NCBI GenBank assembly: GCA_015680685.1
Contig: MNCI01037673.1
Location: 220,791 to 284,790 of the forward strand
Direction of reading: 5' to 3'
Source: Gnetum montanum
Taxonomy: Eukaryota; Streptophyta; Gnetopsida; Gnetales; Gnetaceae
Length of the DNA stretch: 64,000 bases
Notes under the pieces: model-generated
Seen by the model: only the letters and a program-made list of their open reading frames with translations
Told to the model about the DNA's origin: nothing
Database searches by the model: none
Shown: one piece after another, positions 1 through 10,999 of the stretch
How the letters are laid out: every line of letters begins with the position of its first letter
How positions within the stretch are numbered: position 1 is the first letter of the stretch
Translations under genes and position numbers: made by a program

Positions 1-344
1 TAGTTAGGAGGAAGTTATGTAGTTAGGAAGTTATACATAAAGTTAGGAGGAATTTATGCTAACATTAATATTTGTAAATATTATAAATTATAAATATTTT
101 ATGTAATGTGATATTACAAATATTTTATATAATATTACAAATATTTTACAAATAGTTTAACATTAATATTGCAAATAATTTATGAGTAGTAACTTATATA
201 TATAATAATGTTTGAAAAATAATGTTTTAAGAATGTTTAAGACTTGAAATAATTAAATTAAAGGTAGGTCTTCAGCCCGTCACTTGGAATAATTAAATTA
301 ATGGTAAATTTCGGCAATAGAATAAATTGCAACTCCAACATCAG
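1..344. other. AT-rich DNA with short imperfect repeats
   Basis: No gene is visible. Positions 1-55 hold three imperfect copies of AGTTAGGAGGAAGTTAT. Positions 60-180 hold several copies of ATTACAAATATTTTA. The string AATAATTAAATTAA occurs twice (about 248 and 288). Confidence 0.5.
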
Positions 345-775
345 TTAAAATATCTCTTGCTCTGCGGATTCGGTTATACACCTATTTTGGTATGCCCTTG
401 TGTCTTCATTGCCACGTTCAGTGGACTGGTATGCGATATCGAATGCATCGGCATCGGGCATGGCTACTGTTTCGGATTGTAGGTTCCAAGGGCAAATGAC
501 ATTTGTGATTACCATTTTTCACCGCCTGAAAGTTTAAAATTAGTTCCCGGTTGTGATGTTGTTTCTGTTTCCAATCTTGTTGCAGCAATTAACCTATTTC
601 TGTATTTTCCAAGGCATTCATGGCCGCGTTTAACCCCTGGGCACACAATCACAAAATTTTCCGGGTTATTTGAAAACAGTATTGAAGCGAGTAGGGTTTG
701 TTCATGCGTAGAACAGTGACGCAGAAATCGATAGGGTTTGGTGGCGCGCGAGGCTGCGCAGAGGTCCTTGTGGCT
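345..775 (-). other. Unrecognised minus-strand reading frames, possible broken exon
   Basis: Two overlapping open minus-strand frames lie here. One runs from just inside a stop near 778 to a stop at 509-511, about 88 codons with no ATG. The other starts at ATG 515 and ends at stop 345, 56 codons. They overlap around 509-515, so one frameshift or a splice at an AATG/GTAATC sequence could join them. The composition is richer in GC and more varied than the surrounding AT-rich DNA. The first frame contains the strings NFVIVCPGVKRGHECLG and KYRNRLIAATRLE. I do not recognise the family. It could be a host exon, a remnant of an unknown element, or chance. Confidence 0.22.
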
Positions 776-1164
776 CTATTTGCCCTAGCATAGAGGTAGC
801 TAACACTACTTGTGGTTTGCTGATCCAAAAAAATGAAACGCTAATGTCTGCTCTCTCTTTTTCTTTTGTTCTGAAAACAACAAAATAAGTGGAACAAAGT
901 GCTTCGTTGGGTTACGCGGTGTGGCGCTTAGCAGCAAAATGAACCTTCATCCGGTTGAAATCATTATCAGAGGGCTCAGCATTGGGAACAGGTCTCGGGG
1001 TCGTGGTCCTCTGGGATTTTTGACGTTCGCACTTTCTTTTTTAGTCCATATCTCAGTCACTGCTTCCATGATGTCAGTTTTTTTTATACCTATCTACGCC
1101 GTGATAAACACCGCGTGACTAACGATTTCGTTACTCCTATTGCCTAGGTAAAAATGTGATTTTC
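717..1164. repeat. 448-bp tandem duplication, unit 1
   Basis: This unit starts TGACGCAGAAATCGATA and ends AAAATGTGATTTTC, and is followed directly by a second copy at 1165. I count roughly nine mismatches over 448 bp, about 98 percent identity. The duplication is therefore much younger than the decayed transposons around it. The unit has higher GC than most of the window. Confidence 0.95.
939..1118 (+). CDS. Hypothetical 59-aa ORF in tandem unit 1
   Basis: The only ATG in this frame is at 939. The frame itself is open from 837, where a TGA closes it upstream. The product would have a basic stretch (SRGRG) followed by a hydrophobic run that could form one membrane segment (GFLTFALSFLVHISVTA). 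I recognise no family. The same ORF is intact in the second unit, but at this age that is expected by descent. Three of the four differences between the copies change the protein, which does not suggest purifying selection. It may be spurious. Confidence 0.15.
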   Translation: MNLHPVEIIIRGLSIGNRSRGRGPLGFLTFALSFLVHISVTASMMSVFFIPIYAVINTA

Positions 1165-1612
1165 TGACGCAGAAATCGATAAGGTTTGGTGGCGCGCGAG
1201 GCTGCGCAGAGGTCCTTGTGGCTCTATTTGCCCTAGCATAGAGGTAGCTAACACTACTTGTGGTTTGCTGATCCAGAAAAATGAAACGCTAATGTCTGCT
1301 CTCTCTTTTTCTTTTGTTCTGAAAACAACAAAATAAGTGGAGCAAAGTGCTTCCCTGGGTTACGCGGTGTGGCGCTTAGCAGCAAAATGAACCTTCATCC
1401 GGTTGAAATCATTATCAGAGGGCTCAGCATTGGGAACAAGTCTCGGGGTCGTGGTCCTCTGGGATTTTTGACATTCGCACTTTCTTTTTTAGTCCATATC
1501 TCAGTCACTGCTTCCATGATGTCAGTTTTTTTTATACTTGTCTACGCCGTGATAAACACCGCGTGACTAACGATTTCGTTACTCCTATTGCCTAGGTAAA
1601 AATGTGATTTTC
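1165..1612. repeat. 448-bp tandem duplication, unit 2
   Basis: Second copy of the unit at 717-1164, exactly adjoining it. After 1612 the sequence diverges (TGGAATGCCATGATTTTC), although ATGATTTTCT recurs and may mark how the duplication formed. Confidence 0.95.
1387..1566 (+). CDS. Hypothetical 59-aa ORF in tandem unit 2
   Basis: Copy of the ORF at 939-1118, shifted by 448 bp. Compared with copy 1, an Arg is now Lys, a Pro is now Leu and an Ile is now Val. The hydrophobic segment is kept. No ribosomal or splice signal supports expression, and it may be spurious. Confidence 0.15.
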   Translation: MNLHPVEIIIRGLSIGNKSRGRGPLGFLTFALSFLVHISVTASMMSVFFILVYAVINTA

Positions 1613-1812
1613 TGGAATGCCATGATTTTCTAGAATGAACTAGAAAACTTTTAACTTCCTGGGTGTTTCAGAAAATCAGAGATTTAACCCCATCGGATTA
1701 CTTATGTTCATGTTCTGTTTGCTTGTTTTTACGTAGGATTTGTGCACGAATTTTTTTGGAATCAGAGAGAAACTTCAGAACAGTTAACGTTGCCTTCAAA
1801 AATTTAAATGAT
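1613..1812. other. No recognisable feature
   Basis: AT-rich sequence between the tandem duplication and the leucine-rich-repeat fragment. I see no ORF or repeat. Confidence 0.4.
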
Positions 1813-1937
1813 AAATTTTAAAATATGAAGGAAAGTAAGGTTGAACAAAGACTCTGGAATAGGTCCCATAATCCTGTTATGAGAAAGATCAATGCTCTTT
1901 AGCTGTGTAAGCTTGTTGCCCAAGGATTTTAACCCTT
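1813..1937 (-). pseudogene. Leucine-rich-repeat fragment of a plant receptor-like gene
   Basis: Read on the minus strand, this gives about 35 codons that fit the plant extracellular LRR pattern. Visible motifs are LGNKLTQLKSIDLSHN and then GPIPESLFNLTFLHIL, which match the usual L..L..LDLS.N.L.G.IP register. A stop lies just upstream (TGA near 1943) and another follows soon after the last repeat. Only about one and a half repeats survive. Plant receptor kinases and receptor-like proteins carry many such repeats in their extracellular domains and recognise ligands at the plasma membrane. This piece is too short to choose between them and lacks any kinase or membrane segment. It is a pseudogene fragment or a captured exon. 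Confidence 0.6.
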
Positions 1938-2239
1938 TCCATCAAAATATGAATTGCAATGTTCATGTTCTGCTGAATTTGTGTTGCTGCAGAGGTTGCT
2001 ATCTAGAATAAAATGAATACAACATAAATTTTACTTAATATGCTCTCTGATTTGTTATATTTTCATATCATATAAATGATAAATTGGACTTCTTCCATAA
2101 TCCCACTATGTATAGGAATGGGGCTTCTATACATATTTTTAATAACATAAAAAAAATGCTATTGTTAACACTTTCTTTTTCCTCTCAAACCCAAATTTTA
2201 GCCACTTCTCCAAAAACTTTTAACCAATTTAATCTTACC

Positions 2240-4290
2240 AACCTGCTCCATGAAATGGCCAAATTTGCCAACAGTTAACTTGCCTCATCTATACTTACAG
2301 AGATCCTAAGGTAGTTCGAAGAATGGAAGATAGGAAAGATGGCGTTGCCCTTCCCTTGCCTTATCAAGAAGCTATGCCGATGTGCTGGTATTAGAGGATA
2401 CACCAATGGTGTCCTCTGAAAAGGCTGCAAGGAAAATCACTGATGAGATGTTGGGATTGGAACAAGAAAAGGAACTAGACGGTAGGGCCAACTGCAACTC
2501 AACTTGCAAGGCCTACCCAACAACAAGAAGCAAGTCTTAGCATAGGCCAAGGTCAACCACCACCACCACAAGATTACAGACTATTGATGAGCCATCTCAG
2601 GGCCATTGCTGAGACGATCAGTTGGGGAAGTTGTGATGATGCAAATTTGTTTCGTGTCATCGACGATGCCATACAGCCCATAGTTTCTTTGGATTGTGCA
2701 AGTGGTGAACTGTCCATTCATACAGGAGGAGGAGAGAGCACTTGGTCACAAAAGATCTCAGGGAATGCTGCATCATTTCAAGTGCAATTAAAAACTGGTG
2801 AAGGGGCCACAGTGGTGGTCATGCAACACTAGGATGTAGCAAGAGCCGTAGAAGTGGTTGTAGACAACGTTAAAGAATCGTTCAATGTACCTATTGTGCC
2901 ACCGGCAGATCTCACAAGAGCACCGAATGCTCAAACTTTGACCAGAACATCAATGAATCCTATGGAACATGAGGATGTACTGGATCGATTACTACAAATA
3001 GGACAAGTAATGACATCCTTATTTGACATCCCTCAAGATGTTACGGTAATTCAATCAGACCTTATTTCCACTAAGGGAAAGCTGGTCTTGACAGAGATGA
3101 GGGCCAAACACACTGAAGCAAAGATGCAAAAATTGCAAGAAAGGCTCATGACCCTACAAGCAGCACAACGAGAATTTGTTGCCGTAGACCAGCTGGAAAG
3201 TTTCAAAACTGAGCAACTGACCAACTTACTAACGGAGAATAAGAAGGTGGCAGAAGAAAAAGAGAAGGTTATTTGGGATGCCTCTACAACACAGGCATAA
3301 ACTTATGTGCATACCAAGGCACTCAAGGCCTTACAAGAGGAAAACAAGTAGCTTGTTGCTAACAACCTTCGGTTGACCTCTGTGGAAAAGCAAAAGAATG
3401 TTCTCGAAGAACATTTCCATTAGTTGTGAAAAAATTCATCTGGGTCAACCAAGACATAAACTATTTAGCTAGGGAGAATCGAACCCTCTCAATGGAGGAG
3501 GTACATGCCATCTGCTAGAAGACAGCTATCGAAATAAGCGCATGGAAAAATGAGGCTAAACGGCATAAAAAGCTCAAGGAGCACTTTTGGGACCAGGTGG
3601 GGATGTACAAACAAATCATTGAGAAGGAGATCCATATTGCCAAGGCCCACATCAATGCTATCAATGCTCAACACATTGACTGGTGGGCCATATTGGACAC
3701 ATATGCATTTGTCCACTAGGCAGAAGTTAAGAACCCAGACCTACAGATCTAAGAACTTACAGAATACATGGAGTTGGTAAACGTGCGGTATGCCAACCTT
3801 GCCATGTTAACAACAGGGCACCCGAGAACAGAGCTTGAGCAATAGGTAGCCACCACCTACATCAAATATGAAACAAAATTTGCAGAATGCAAGAAGATAT
3901 TGCAAAAACTAGAGATTGCAAATTTTGAACTTGAGGTGGTTAAAGCAAGCTACCAGGGAGAAAAAGGTGTCGCAATAGATTTGGCTCGATGGTTTGTAGA
4001 TTTCCAAGAATACAGAGATAAAGCCAGAGCCTACAAGGAGGAATGAAGGGTATTTGCGGCTTGGTATGTCAAGGAAAATCAAATGTTTCCACAACTACCT
4101 TGCCCATGGGAAGTGCCGACTGCATCAAACATCGAAACATTAGCATGGATGATGCAAGACCCCCAAACCGAAGAGGAGAAACTCTAGGCCATACTTCAAC
4201 CTCATCAAGTCCCAAGACTTGGAGCACAAGACAAGAGAAAGGCACCTATGGAGGAGCCACCGCCACTAGGAACTACATGAGTTCCATCGA
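2240..4290 (+). pseudogene. Athila-family downstream ORF, copy A (5'-truncated)
   Basis: Decayed ORF homologous to copy B at 6629-9460. It opens with a region matching B near LPFPCLIKKLC, which resembles the 'putative plant transposon protein' domain found in plant retroelement ORFs. It continues through MMSHLRAIAETISWGS at 2584 and VKESFNVPIVPP. A long charged stretch then looks like coiled coil (about 2990-3300 and 3550-4030). It ends near an EEPPPLG motif around 4260. Stops are mostly TAG or TAA in Gln positions. The ORF lies between the pol region and the 3' LTR, the place where Athila elements carry an env-like ORF. I cannot show that this one is env-like. The left edge is approximate, and gag, pol and the 5' LTR are missing. 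Confidence 0.6.
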
Positions 4291-4463
4291 TTTTTGTAGC
4301 TATAGGATTTTCTCTCTCATTTTTTGTGTTGTGTCTCAATTTTATTTTGATTCCACACTACGGCATGCACCTGTTCTCACCATTTAATAATCCCATACCT
4401 ATCCATTGTGTAATCAATGAAGCTTGTTCTCACTGTAACTAGAGGACGAGTTTTCATTTCAAT

Positions 4464-4495
4464 GGCTGCGATATTGCATACATGATATCGCAGCC
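4464..4495. promoter_or_regulatory. Perfect 11-bp hairpin at the start of LTR A
   Basis: GGCTGCGATAT at 4464-4474 pairs exactly with ATATCGCAGCC at 4485-4495 across a 10-bp loop. Sister LTRs carry GATATC-centred palindromes in the same U3 position. Confidence 0.7.
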
Positions 4496-4725
4496 TGTCT
4501 CCTCATCTATAAATAAGAGGTAGATAGATCTAATAGGTAGTTTTTAGTTTTTAGTTTTAAGTGTTTAGTTTCAAGTAGTTCTTCTCTTAACCCTTTCCTC
4601 CAAGTGTATGCTAGCAGTGTGGTGATTGTAATTGTACGGCATCCTTATTCGAGTGTGATGTACTTGGACACGCACATGACCGAAAATAAAGATTGAGATT
4701 ACTTCATCATTGTAGCATTCACTTA

Positions 4726-4750
4726 GTTTAATTAATTAATTAATTAATTG
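4726..4750. repeat. TTAA microsatellite
   Basis: Short run of TTAATTAATTAATTAATT inside LTR A. Confidence 0.9.
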
Positions 4751-5209
4751 TTATTTACTAGTTTCTTAGTTAATATCTCTTCACCCTAAATTTCTATTAA
4801 ATGTGGAATGAGTACAACTTGATTATGAGCATTTAAGTGTGACTACTTGGTAATCCCAGTGGTAGTCATGCACGAGGTCCAATATGTGTATGGATGATTA
4901 AGGAATGGATGCTCATCACACTTATTCTAGCTTAGATTCTCTCTCACCCTCTCTCCTTTAGCTTAGTTAATATTATTTACCATTACACCCAGGAGTAGCA
5001 TTAGTATAGGAACACATCATACACCTCATTCTGTACTAAACCATACGTGAAAAAGTTAACACTAGTCTAGATGGGAAGATAGCGAACTGCGACCTACAAG
5101 TAATTGTCTTGATACCACAACTAGTCCGTCTACGGAGTTCAACTGGATCGTGCGTGAAACACTCATATTTGTATGGTTGAGTGTAGGGGTACCTCACCAC
5201 TCATCACTT

Positions 5210-6628
5210 ACCATTCCATGTTTATCATAAATAGGAAGTTAAATAAGTCTTTGCATGGTATGGTTCCCATCTAATATATATATATAAATAAATTAAAAAA
5301 AATTTAAAAAATTAAAAAAATGATGAAAATTCAAAGCACATCCCTTAGACAAATAAACAAGCTACAAGCATTAGTTATGAGATTAGAAAGACATGTTATC
5401 CATGCTTGAAGGTCCCCTTTGACTAAGGTCCTCTCTCACTTCCTGCTTCTCTTTTCTTCTCTTTAAGGAATGGTGGTTGTTTTGTGGGAGCACTCTTGTA
5501 TCTCAAGGGGATGGATCAATCTCAGAGTGGTGATGCTAAGTCATTAAAAGCTATTGGTTTTGATGTGGACTAAGGATGGATCCTCTCAGGTTATTTAAAC
5601 ACAAATCCACAAGGGACTTCTTATGACCTCAATTTGAAACTCTATTCCACCTTATCCATCATCCATCCATGCTACCCATAACTCACCTCACTTTTGGTAT
5701 CCATGTTTTTGATTTAGTGTCTTTGTCTAACGTACTTGAATTCTTTGGTAGAATCTTCTAGGTTTTGGTCCTTAACTTTTGTAAACCATTAATCACCTAT
5801 GGGGCCCATGGACTCCTTAGGTTAAGGTTATGCATAGGAAAATAAGGCACATACTTGCTATGTGGAGGACCCACTTGCATATCTCTTGGTTGGGTTTGTT
5901 AAGCACCTTATCCTTAGGCATTATTGTAATCAAAATCTTTCGTGCATCCATATTTTGCATCTAACTTTGTGCTCCTTTAAGAATTTTCTCCAATTCATAT
6001 ATTCTCCATCAAATTCTTGAATTTTTGAGCTTTCAAAGACCCTCTTCAATGATTTCATCATATTCTTGTCTTTTCTAGGACTCCATAAATCCCAAATTCA
6101 TTCAAAAATTCCTTGTATTTTTTAAATATTCACATTTGAAAATTTCATTTACAAACTCTGTAAACAAGGCATCGTTGATAGAGCCCATGCATATACATGG
6201 CCCCATATACACAGTCCCCTTAATGTAGTGCAAAAATCACATATATATGCATGACCAAGGAGTTTTCACATTTGCTCTCGAACACCTAAGGAGTTTTTGT
6301 AGTTTTCAGATCCTAGAACCTTCTAGAGTCCATAACTTCCTAATTGTTTATTCGAATCAGTCTGTTCTTCAACCTTGTGGCTCTTGGAGGTAAGATCTTA
6401 GTTGTGGGGGCCTCAACCATGTTGTTTTTTAGACAGAAATTTTTTTGATATGTTTCTAACTCCTACAAAGGTTTAACTAAGGAATCAACATTAAAACACC
6501 AAATTTTAGGAGTTAAACCCTTCCATGGTCCAGTGACACTTATAATAAAAATTAATTAATAAAATAATGAATCTACCATGGTCCAACTATAGCCAAGTGT
6601 AATTAATTAATGAGATAAGGTATCTAAA
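5210..6628 (+). mobile_element. Athila-like 3' noncoding region (element B)
   Basis: After an AT-rich joint (5270-5320), the sequence matches the 3' noncoding region of element E read on its own strand. The match begins at TTCAAAGCACATCCCTTAGA (5330) and continues through GAAAGACATGTTATCCATGC. A polypurine-like tract, CTTAGTTGTGGGGG, lies at 6397-6410, as in E. Gag and pol are absent, so B is deleted at its 5' side or continues beyond the inserted LTR A. No gene is visible in this stretch. Confidence 0.6.
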
Positions 6629-9460
6629 TATTTTAAGTTACACATTATATCATAGATGACACCAAAATGAAAACACACATAGGAAGGAGGACCATCTCAA
6701 CCAAGGGAAAAAAAATTAAGAATAGGCCTAGGAGGAACCGATCACAACTCATACTATGAGACCTCCTAGGGAAGAGGCTGAAGTGGAGTCTATTTGTCAG
6801 ATTCCAAAACAAGTGGTACCAACAAAACATTCCCACCGAGATGAGGTACTAGCTCAACAAGTGAACCTTAAGGTGACCATGATGGAAGCATGCCTAAACC
6901 AAATTAGATCAAGAGAGGTCTAGAAAATAGTGCTCTAGGAGTTAAACTTTGACTCTTTCTTGGAGTAAGCACCTAAAGAGGTATAGGACCAATTGAAGAC
7001 CTCTCCTATGTGGTTAGTTATCATTTCTAGCGGGGAGTGGTACATGGGTGAGACATTCCCATTTTAGAGTAACAGGAAAGCTAGCTTAATAGTCAAGATT
7101 AAGGACATTTCTGTGTCCTACTTAGTGCCAGCCATTATAGAGGCACTTGGGTTGCTTGAAATTGGGACCAATCTCACCGAGATTCTGATGTAGGTGGATC
7201 CTAGAATCAAAAAGGAGTGGGTTTAATGGTACTATGGTGTTGATTGTAAGGAGTATGAAAAGCTCACACCAGAAAAAAGAATTTATCACAAGGTTATGGT
7301 CTTTCACCTAAATCCCATGGTGAGACCCAACAATATCACTACCTTTTCTACTTGTAAGTGTGCTGCTTTGAGTGGAAGATTCCCGGTTAACCTTTCACAA
7401 CTAATCTATCTAGAGATAAAGAAGTAGTTCAAGGAGAATGAACATGGAAGGAAGGCACTTCCCTTCCCATGCCTCATAAAAAAACTATGTCAAAGGGGAG
7501 GAATAGCCCGCTACACTAATGATGTTTTCTAATGCACTTTGACCACTAATTGGGTAGAAATGGTGAAGGACAAAATTCCTACAACAATAATTCAAGAAGA
7601 GGAGCAATAGCCACCACCTCCACCTGCCACTCAGAAAATAGTGTCAAACATCGCTACAACATCCCAATAGTTGTGTGAGTACTGAGAATTGCTCTTGAGT
7701 GAGCAAGAGCAATAGGCAGGATTGAGTGATGGAGATCCATCTATGTACTAGCCTGTGATGAGTCACCTAAATGAGATGGCCCAAATAGTTAGTTTGATGG
7801 GGGAAGGTGGATCTATTTTTTTTGCTGAACAAATGCAGTTGTCCACTAGGTTGAATCCTAGAACTAGAGAGGTAACAGTATCTCTCTTAGAACAACAAAA
7901 ACTCCAAGATATTTCTAGGAATTCCATGAGCTTTTCGGTGCGCTTAGAGAAGGGCGAAGTGGTAATGGTATTGGTGATGTAGCACTAAGAACAAGAAACA
8001 ACAATAGAGGTGGTTGCTGATAGAATTGCTGAAACACTTAATGCACCTAGGAGATATGTATTAGACATGTGTAGATGTTTGCGGGGACCATAAGCAATAG
8101 ATCAAATGCAGCACAACATGAACAACTACTAGATCAATTAGTAGGAACTAGGCAATGACTTTTGAATGTCTTTGACCTTTTAGATAGTATAAATGAAACC
8201 CAATCAAAGCTGCTAGAGGTAAGGGACAAGAACATTATTTTTGAAGGGTAACTCGAAACAACCAAGGAGCTAAATGAATGCTTGGCTATAGAAGTTACTA
8301 AATTGAGAGCCTAGATTGCCAACCCTACATTTCTCAACCGAACATTGATAAGAGATGAGGCTCTTGAAAAAATTCACACTAGGTTGAAAGGGGTTGAGGG
8401 TGCAATGGAGACGATGGTGTTCTACCCATCCTTAGCATAGGCCACCCAGCATAAAATTTAGAAGGCCTTAGATCTGACCTGCTAGGAGAATGTGTTGTTG
8501 ACCATAGAAAATCATCTTCTATAAAATGTTAATGCGCATAAAGAATATTTGACTAATTTTATCCATTAATAGCAAGAGCAACTAGCTAGAGTACATATAG
8601 AGTTAAGAAGATTGGTAGCAGAGAAGAGAAACCTGTCCATGAAGGAGGTTCATGGCTTTCACTAAAGGACTGCAATAGAAGTAGTTTCCTAGAAATTAGA
8701 GGCTCTCAAATTTTAGAGAGTCAAAAATTAATATAGAGACCAAGTCGGCTTACAAAAGGAGATAAATGAGAAATACATTCAAGTGGCAAAGGCAAAGGTA
8801 AATAAGACCATTCAAAAACTCCAACAAGGATGTAGATTATGGCAGCCCCTTGTTGATGGGACTGATTGATATAATAAAGTAGAAATTCACTTGAAGGAGT
8901 TGCAGATATAGGAGATGACTAAATACATGGAGCTTGCCAACCTCTAATACACAAACCTGACTATGTTCATTGTTGAACAACTAGGGTTAGAACTAGAAAA
9001 GCAGGTGGCTAGCTCGTACTTGTTGTATAAGGCTAAGTTTAAGCATCACAAGGAGATCAAGCAAAAGCTTGCAGTGGAAAATGCTGAACTTAAGGTTCTT
9101 AAGAGCAAATATGTTGATCATAGATCTACTATTAAGAGCCTAGCCAAAAGAATGAATGACTACTAAGATTCACAAAACACAGTCATGGCATTCGATGTCA
9201 AACACAAAAAATTTGCTGCTTGGTTCATCAATGTCAAGGAGCTAATTTCATTAATGCTCTATCTATGGGATATCCCCATTATAGCCTACATTGGTGATGC
9301 TGCCTAGACTATGAATGATCCTTGAAGTAAGGAAGAGAAGATGAAGGCATTATTGGATGCCTTTCACCTTCCACCAAAGGTAGCAACCGCTACAAGATAG
9401 CCATAGCCTTCTCAACCACAGTGCATGCCCAAAGCTAGTGAAGGTCCTTCGAAACCTTAA
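6629..9460 (+). pseudogene. Athila-family downstream ORF, copy B
   Basis: One plus-strand frame can be followed for about 300 codons from 6700 to 7530, broken mainly by TAG, TAA or TGA. It includes KRIYHKVMVFHLNPMV, then NNITTFSTCKCAALSGRFP, then KALPFPCLIKKLCQRGGI. The last string resembles the FPSLIT.LC..AGV core of the plant 'putative plant transposon protein' domain. After 7755 come MMSHLNEMAQIVSLMG and a long Lys/Glu-rich region, probably coiled coil, ending with a Pro-rich tail near 9460. Copy A is a clear paralogue. Position is between the pol region and the polypurine tract. The function is unknown, and an env-like or accessory role is inference only. Confidence 0.65.
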
Positions 9461-9694
9461 GAACCTCCACCACTTGGGATTGTTTGATCTTCTCAACCAT
9501 CGTCACACTGTCAAAGGATGTGCCATCCAGTTTGAGTAGTCATGTCATGGTGTTCAATTTTGTGTCATAAACACCAAAAATTTTGTAATGATGTTGATTT
9601 ATACACTTAGGCACTCAATTTTGTTATGTCAAGTGTTAGTTAATAATCCCATACCTTTTCAATTTTGTAAAGGAATTCAAGGATGAGTTTTTAT

Positions 9695-9709
9695 TTAGTC
9701 ATGGGGGTA
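9695..9709 (+). promoter_or_regulatory. Polypurine tract of element B
   Basis: TTAGTCATGGGGGTA lies directly before the LTR start TGATGA. The same tract precedes the 3' LTRs of C and E. It is the expected primer for plus-strand DNA synthesis. Confidence 0.8.
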
Positions 9710-10470
9710 TGATGAAGCATCAAAGTATCACATCAATGGATCCCCATCAATGTGTTGTTGCCCATTGATGAGGCCATGTTGATGTAGCATTTGTTGCGTT
9801 TATGAGGTCCCAGTGACACAACTTCATAATAAAGTCTATAAATACATGCTCACCCATTGTGTTTATGTCATGTCTTATCATAGTTGTAGCAGAGCTCTTA
9901 CAGTTTTGTCATTTAAAAGTTAGAATATTTTTCTAAGTGCCTGCAGTAGGAGTCAGAAAGTGTATAGATCTTTATTCAAGCACTAATGTACCTAAGCACA
10001 GTAGTGTGAATGGAGATAAAGATGAGTCTTTTGATAAACCTTATAGCACTTGAAAATAGATTAATTAATTATTTATGCATTTAATGTTTTCAGAAATTTT
10101 ATTTAATGCTTTAAATAATTAATTAATTAGGCTAAACTAATCTAGATTATGTAGCAATTAATTAAGAACATAAGTACAACCACTTTGAGCATGCGCATGA
10201 TGCTTGGTAATCCTAGTAAAGCTTAATGTTTGGTAACCCAGCAGCATTATAGGTATTAAGGATGTGTATGGAAAGTGGGAACGAATGCTTATGTTAGTAT
10301 TAGTTAGGTGTAGTTAGATAGATTAAATTAGCAATTAAATTACTTCATTCCTTTCATCCTTTATTTTAAGCACCAACAACATAAAACATAAAAATAATAA
10401 AAATCATATGCCTTAATCACACTTAACCATACCTCTGCATTTCACAAGTGTAATTGGAAAGACAATGAAT
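9710..10470 (+). repeat. Athila-like 3' LTR of B, interrupted
   Basis: Starts TGATGAAGCATC and has a TATAAATA box at 9837-9844. It can be followed to CACTTAACCATACCTCTGC and GACAATGAATGA near 10470, where Copia gag sequence begins abruptly. The last part of the LTR, with its CATCA end, is missing here and I did not find it on the far side of the Copia element. Confidence 0.75.
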
Positions 10471-10472
10471 GA

Positions 10473-10880
10473 TTGTTAGGGAAAGTTCACTTCCTAGAGG
10501 CTAGTGTATCAAAAGACATAGAGTCCATGGAATTNCTGCTTGCACAAGTTGATATTAAGAAGGAATCTAGATGCTTTTTCTATAAGAAGAAAGGACATAT
10601 AAAGGAAGATTACCCTAAATATCATAAATGTCTTGAAAAGAAAGGTACTCAATTCTCACTTATTTTATTTAAATCTAATACGGTTGTTGTTGATCATAAC
10701 ACATGGTGGATTGACTCTGGTTCTACAATCCATGTTACTAATTCCTTACAAGGGGTGCAAAACCTAAGAAGGCTAGTGGGAAGTGAGTTGTGCATCTATT
10801 TAGATAACAAGATGCACTCACATGTGGAGGTGATTGGAACATGCAAATTAGTTTTAAGTAGTTGTTTTGTTTTAGAGTAG
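10473..10880 (+). pseudogene. Copia gag C-terminus and protease
   Basis: The frame begins in gag (LGKVHFLEASVSKD), has an N at 10535, and contains a degenerate zinc knuckle, CFFYKKKGHIKEDYPKY. Two of the cysteines expected in a CX2CX4HX4C knuckle are Tyr. It then reads into the protease active-site region WWIDSGSTIHVTN, where the catalytic DSG is intact. The frame stops at 10878. The protease would process the polyprotein in the virus-like particle. Without the start of gag it cannot function. Confidence 0.85.
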
Positions 10881-10999
10881 GAAAAGACATTTTATATTCC
10901 AAGTTTTTTGAGGAATTTAATTTTTTTTTCAAGGCTTGTATCATTTGGATTTTCCTTTAATTTTTTATACATTGTATTAAGTTTATATTATAGATCTAA

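Larger units (their letters stand above)
4463..5209 (+). repeat. Athila-like LTR (element A)
   Basis: This LTR-like segment follows the sequence GAGGACGAGTTTTCATTTC, which in sister copies lies just before the polypurine tract. It carries a TATAAATAA box at 4508 and ends ACCACTCATCA at 5209, like the other family members. The start is degenerate: the usual GTGGGGGTATGATGA has been replaced. It could be the 3' LTR of A, or the 5' LTR of an internally deleted element that includes B, since B's internal sequence begins about 110 bp further on. Confidence 0.7.

Noticed and set aside
921-938. GTG start giving 65 codons for the tandem-unit ORF
   Set aside because: In a plant nuclear context the ATG at 939 is the only plausible start.
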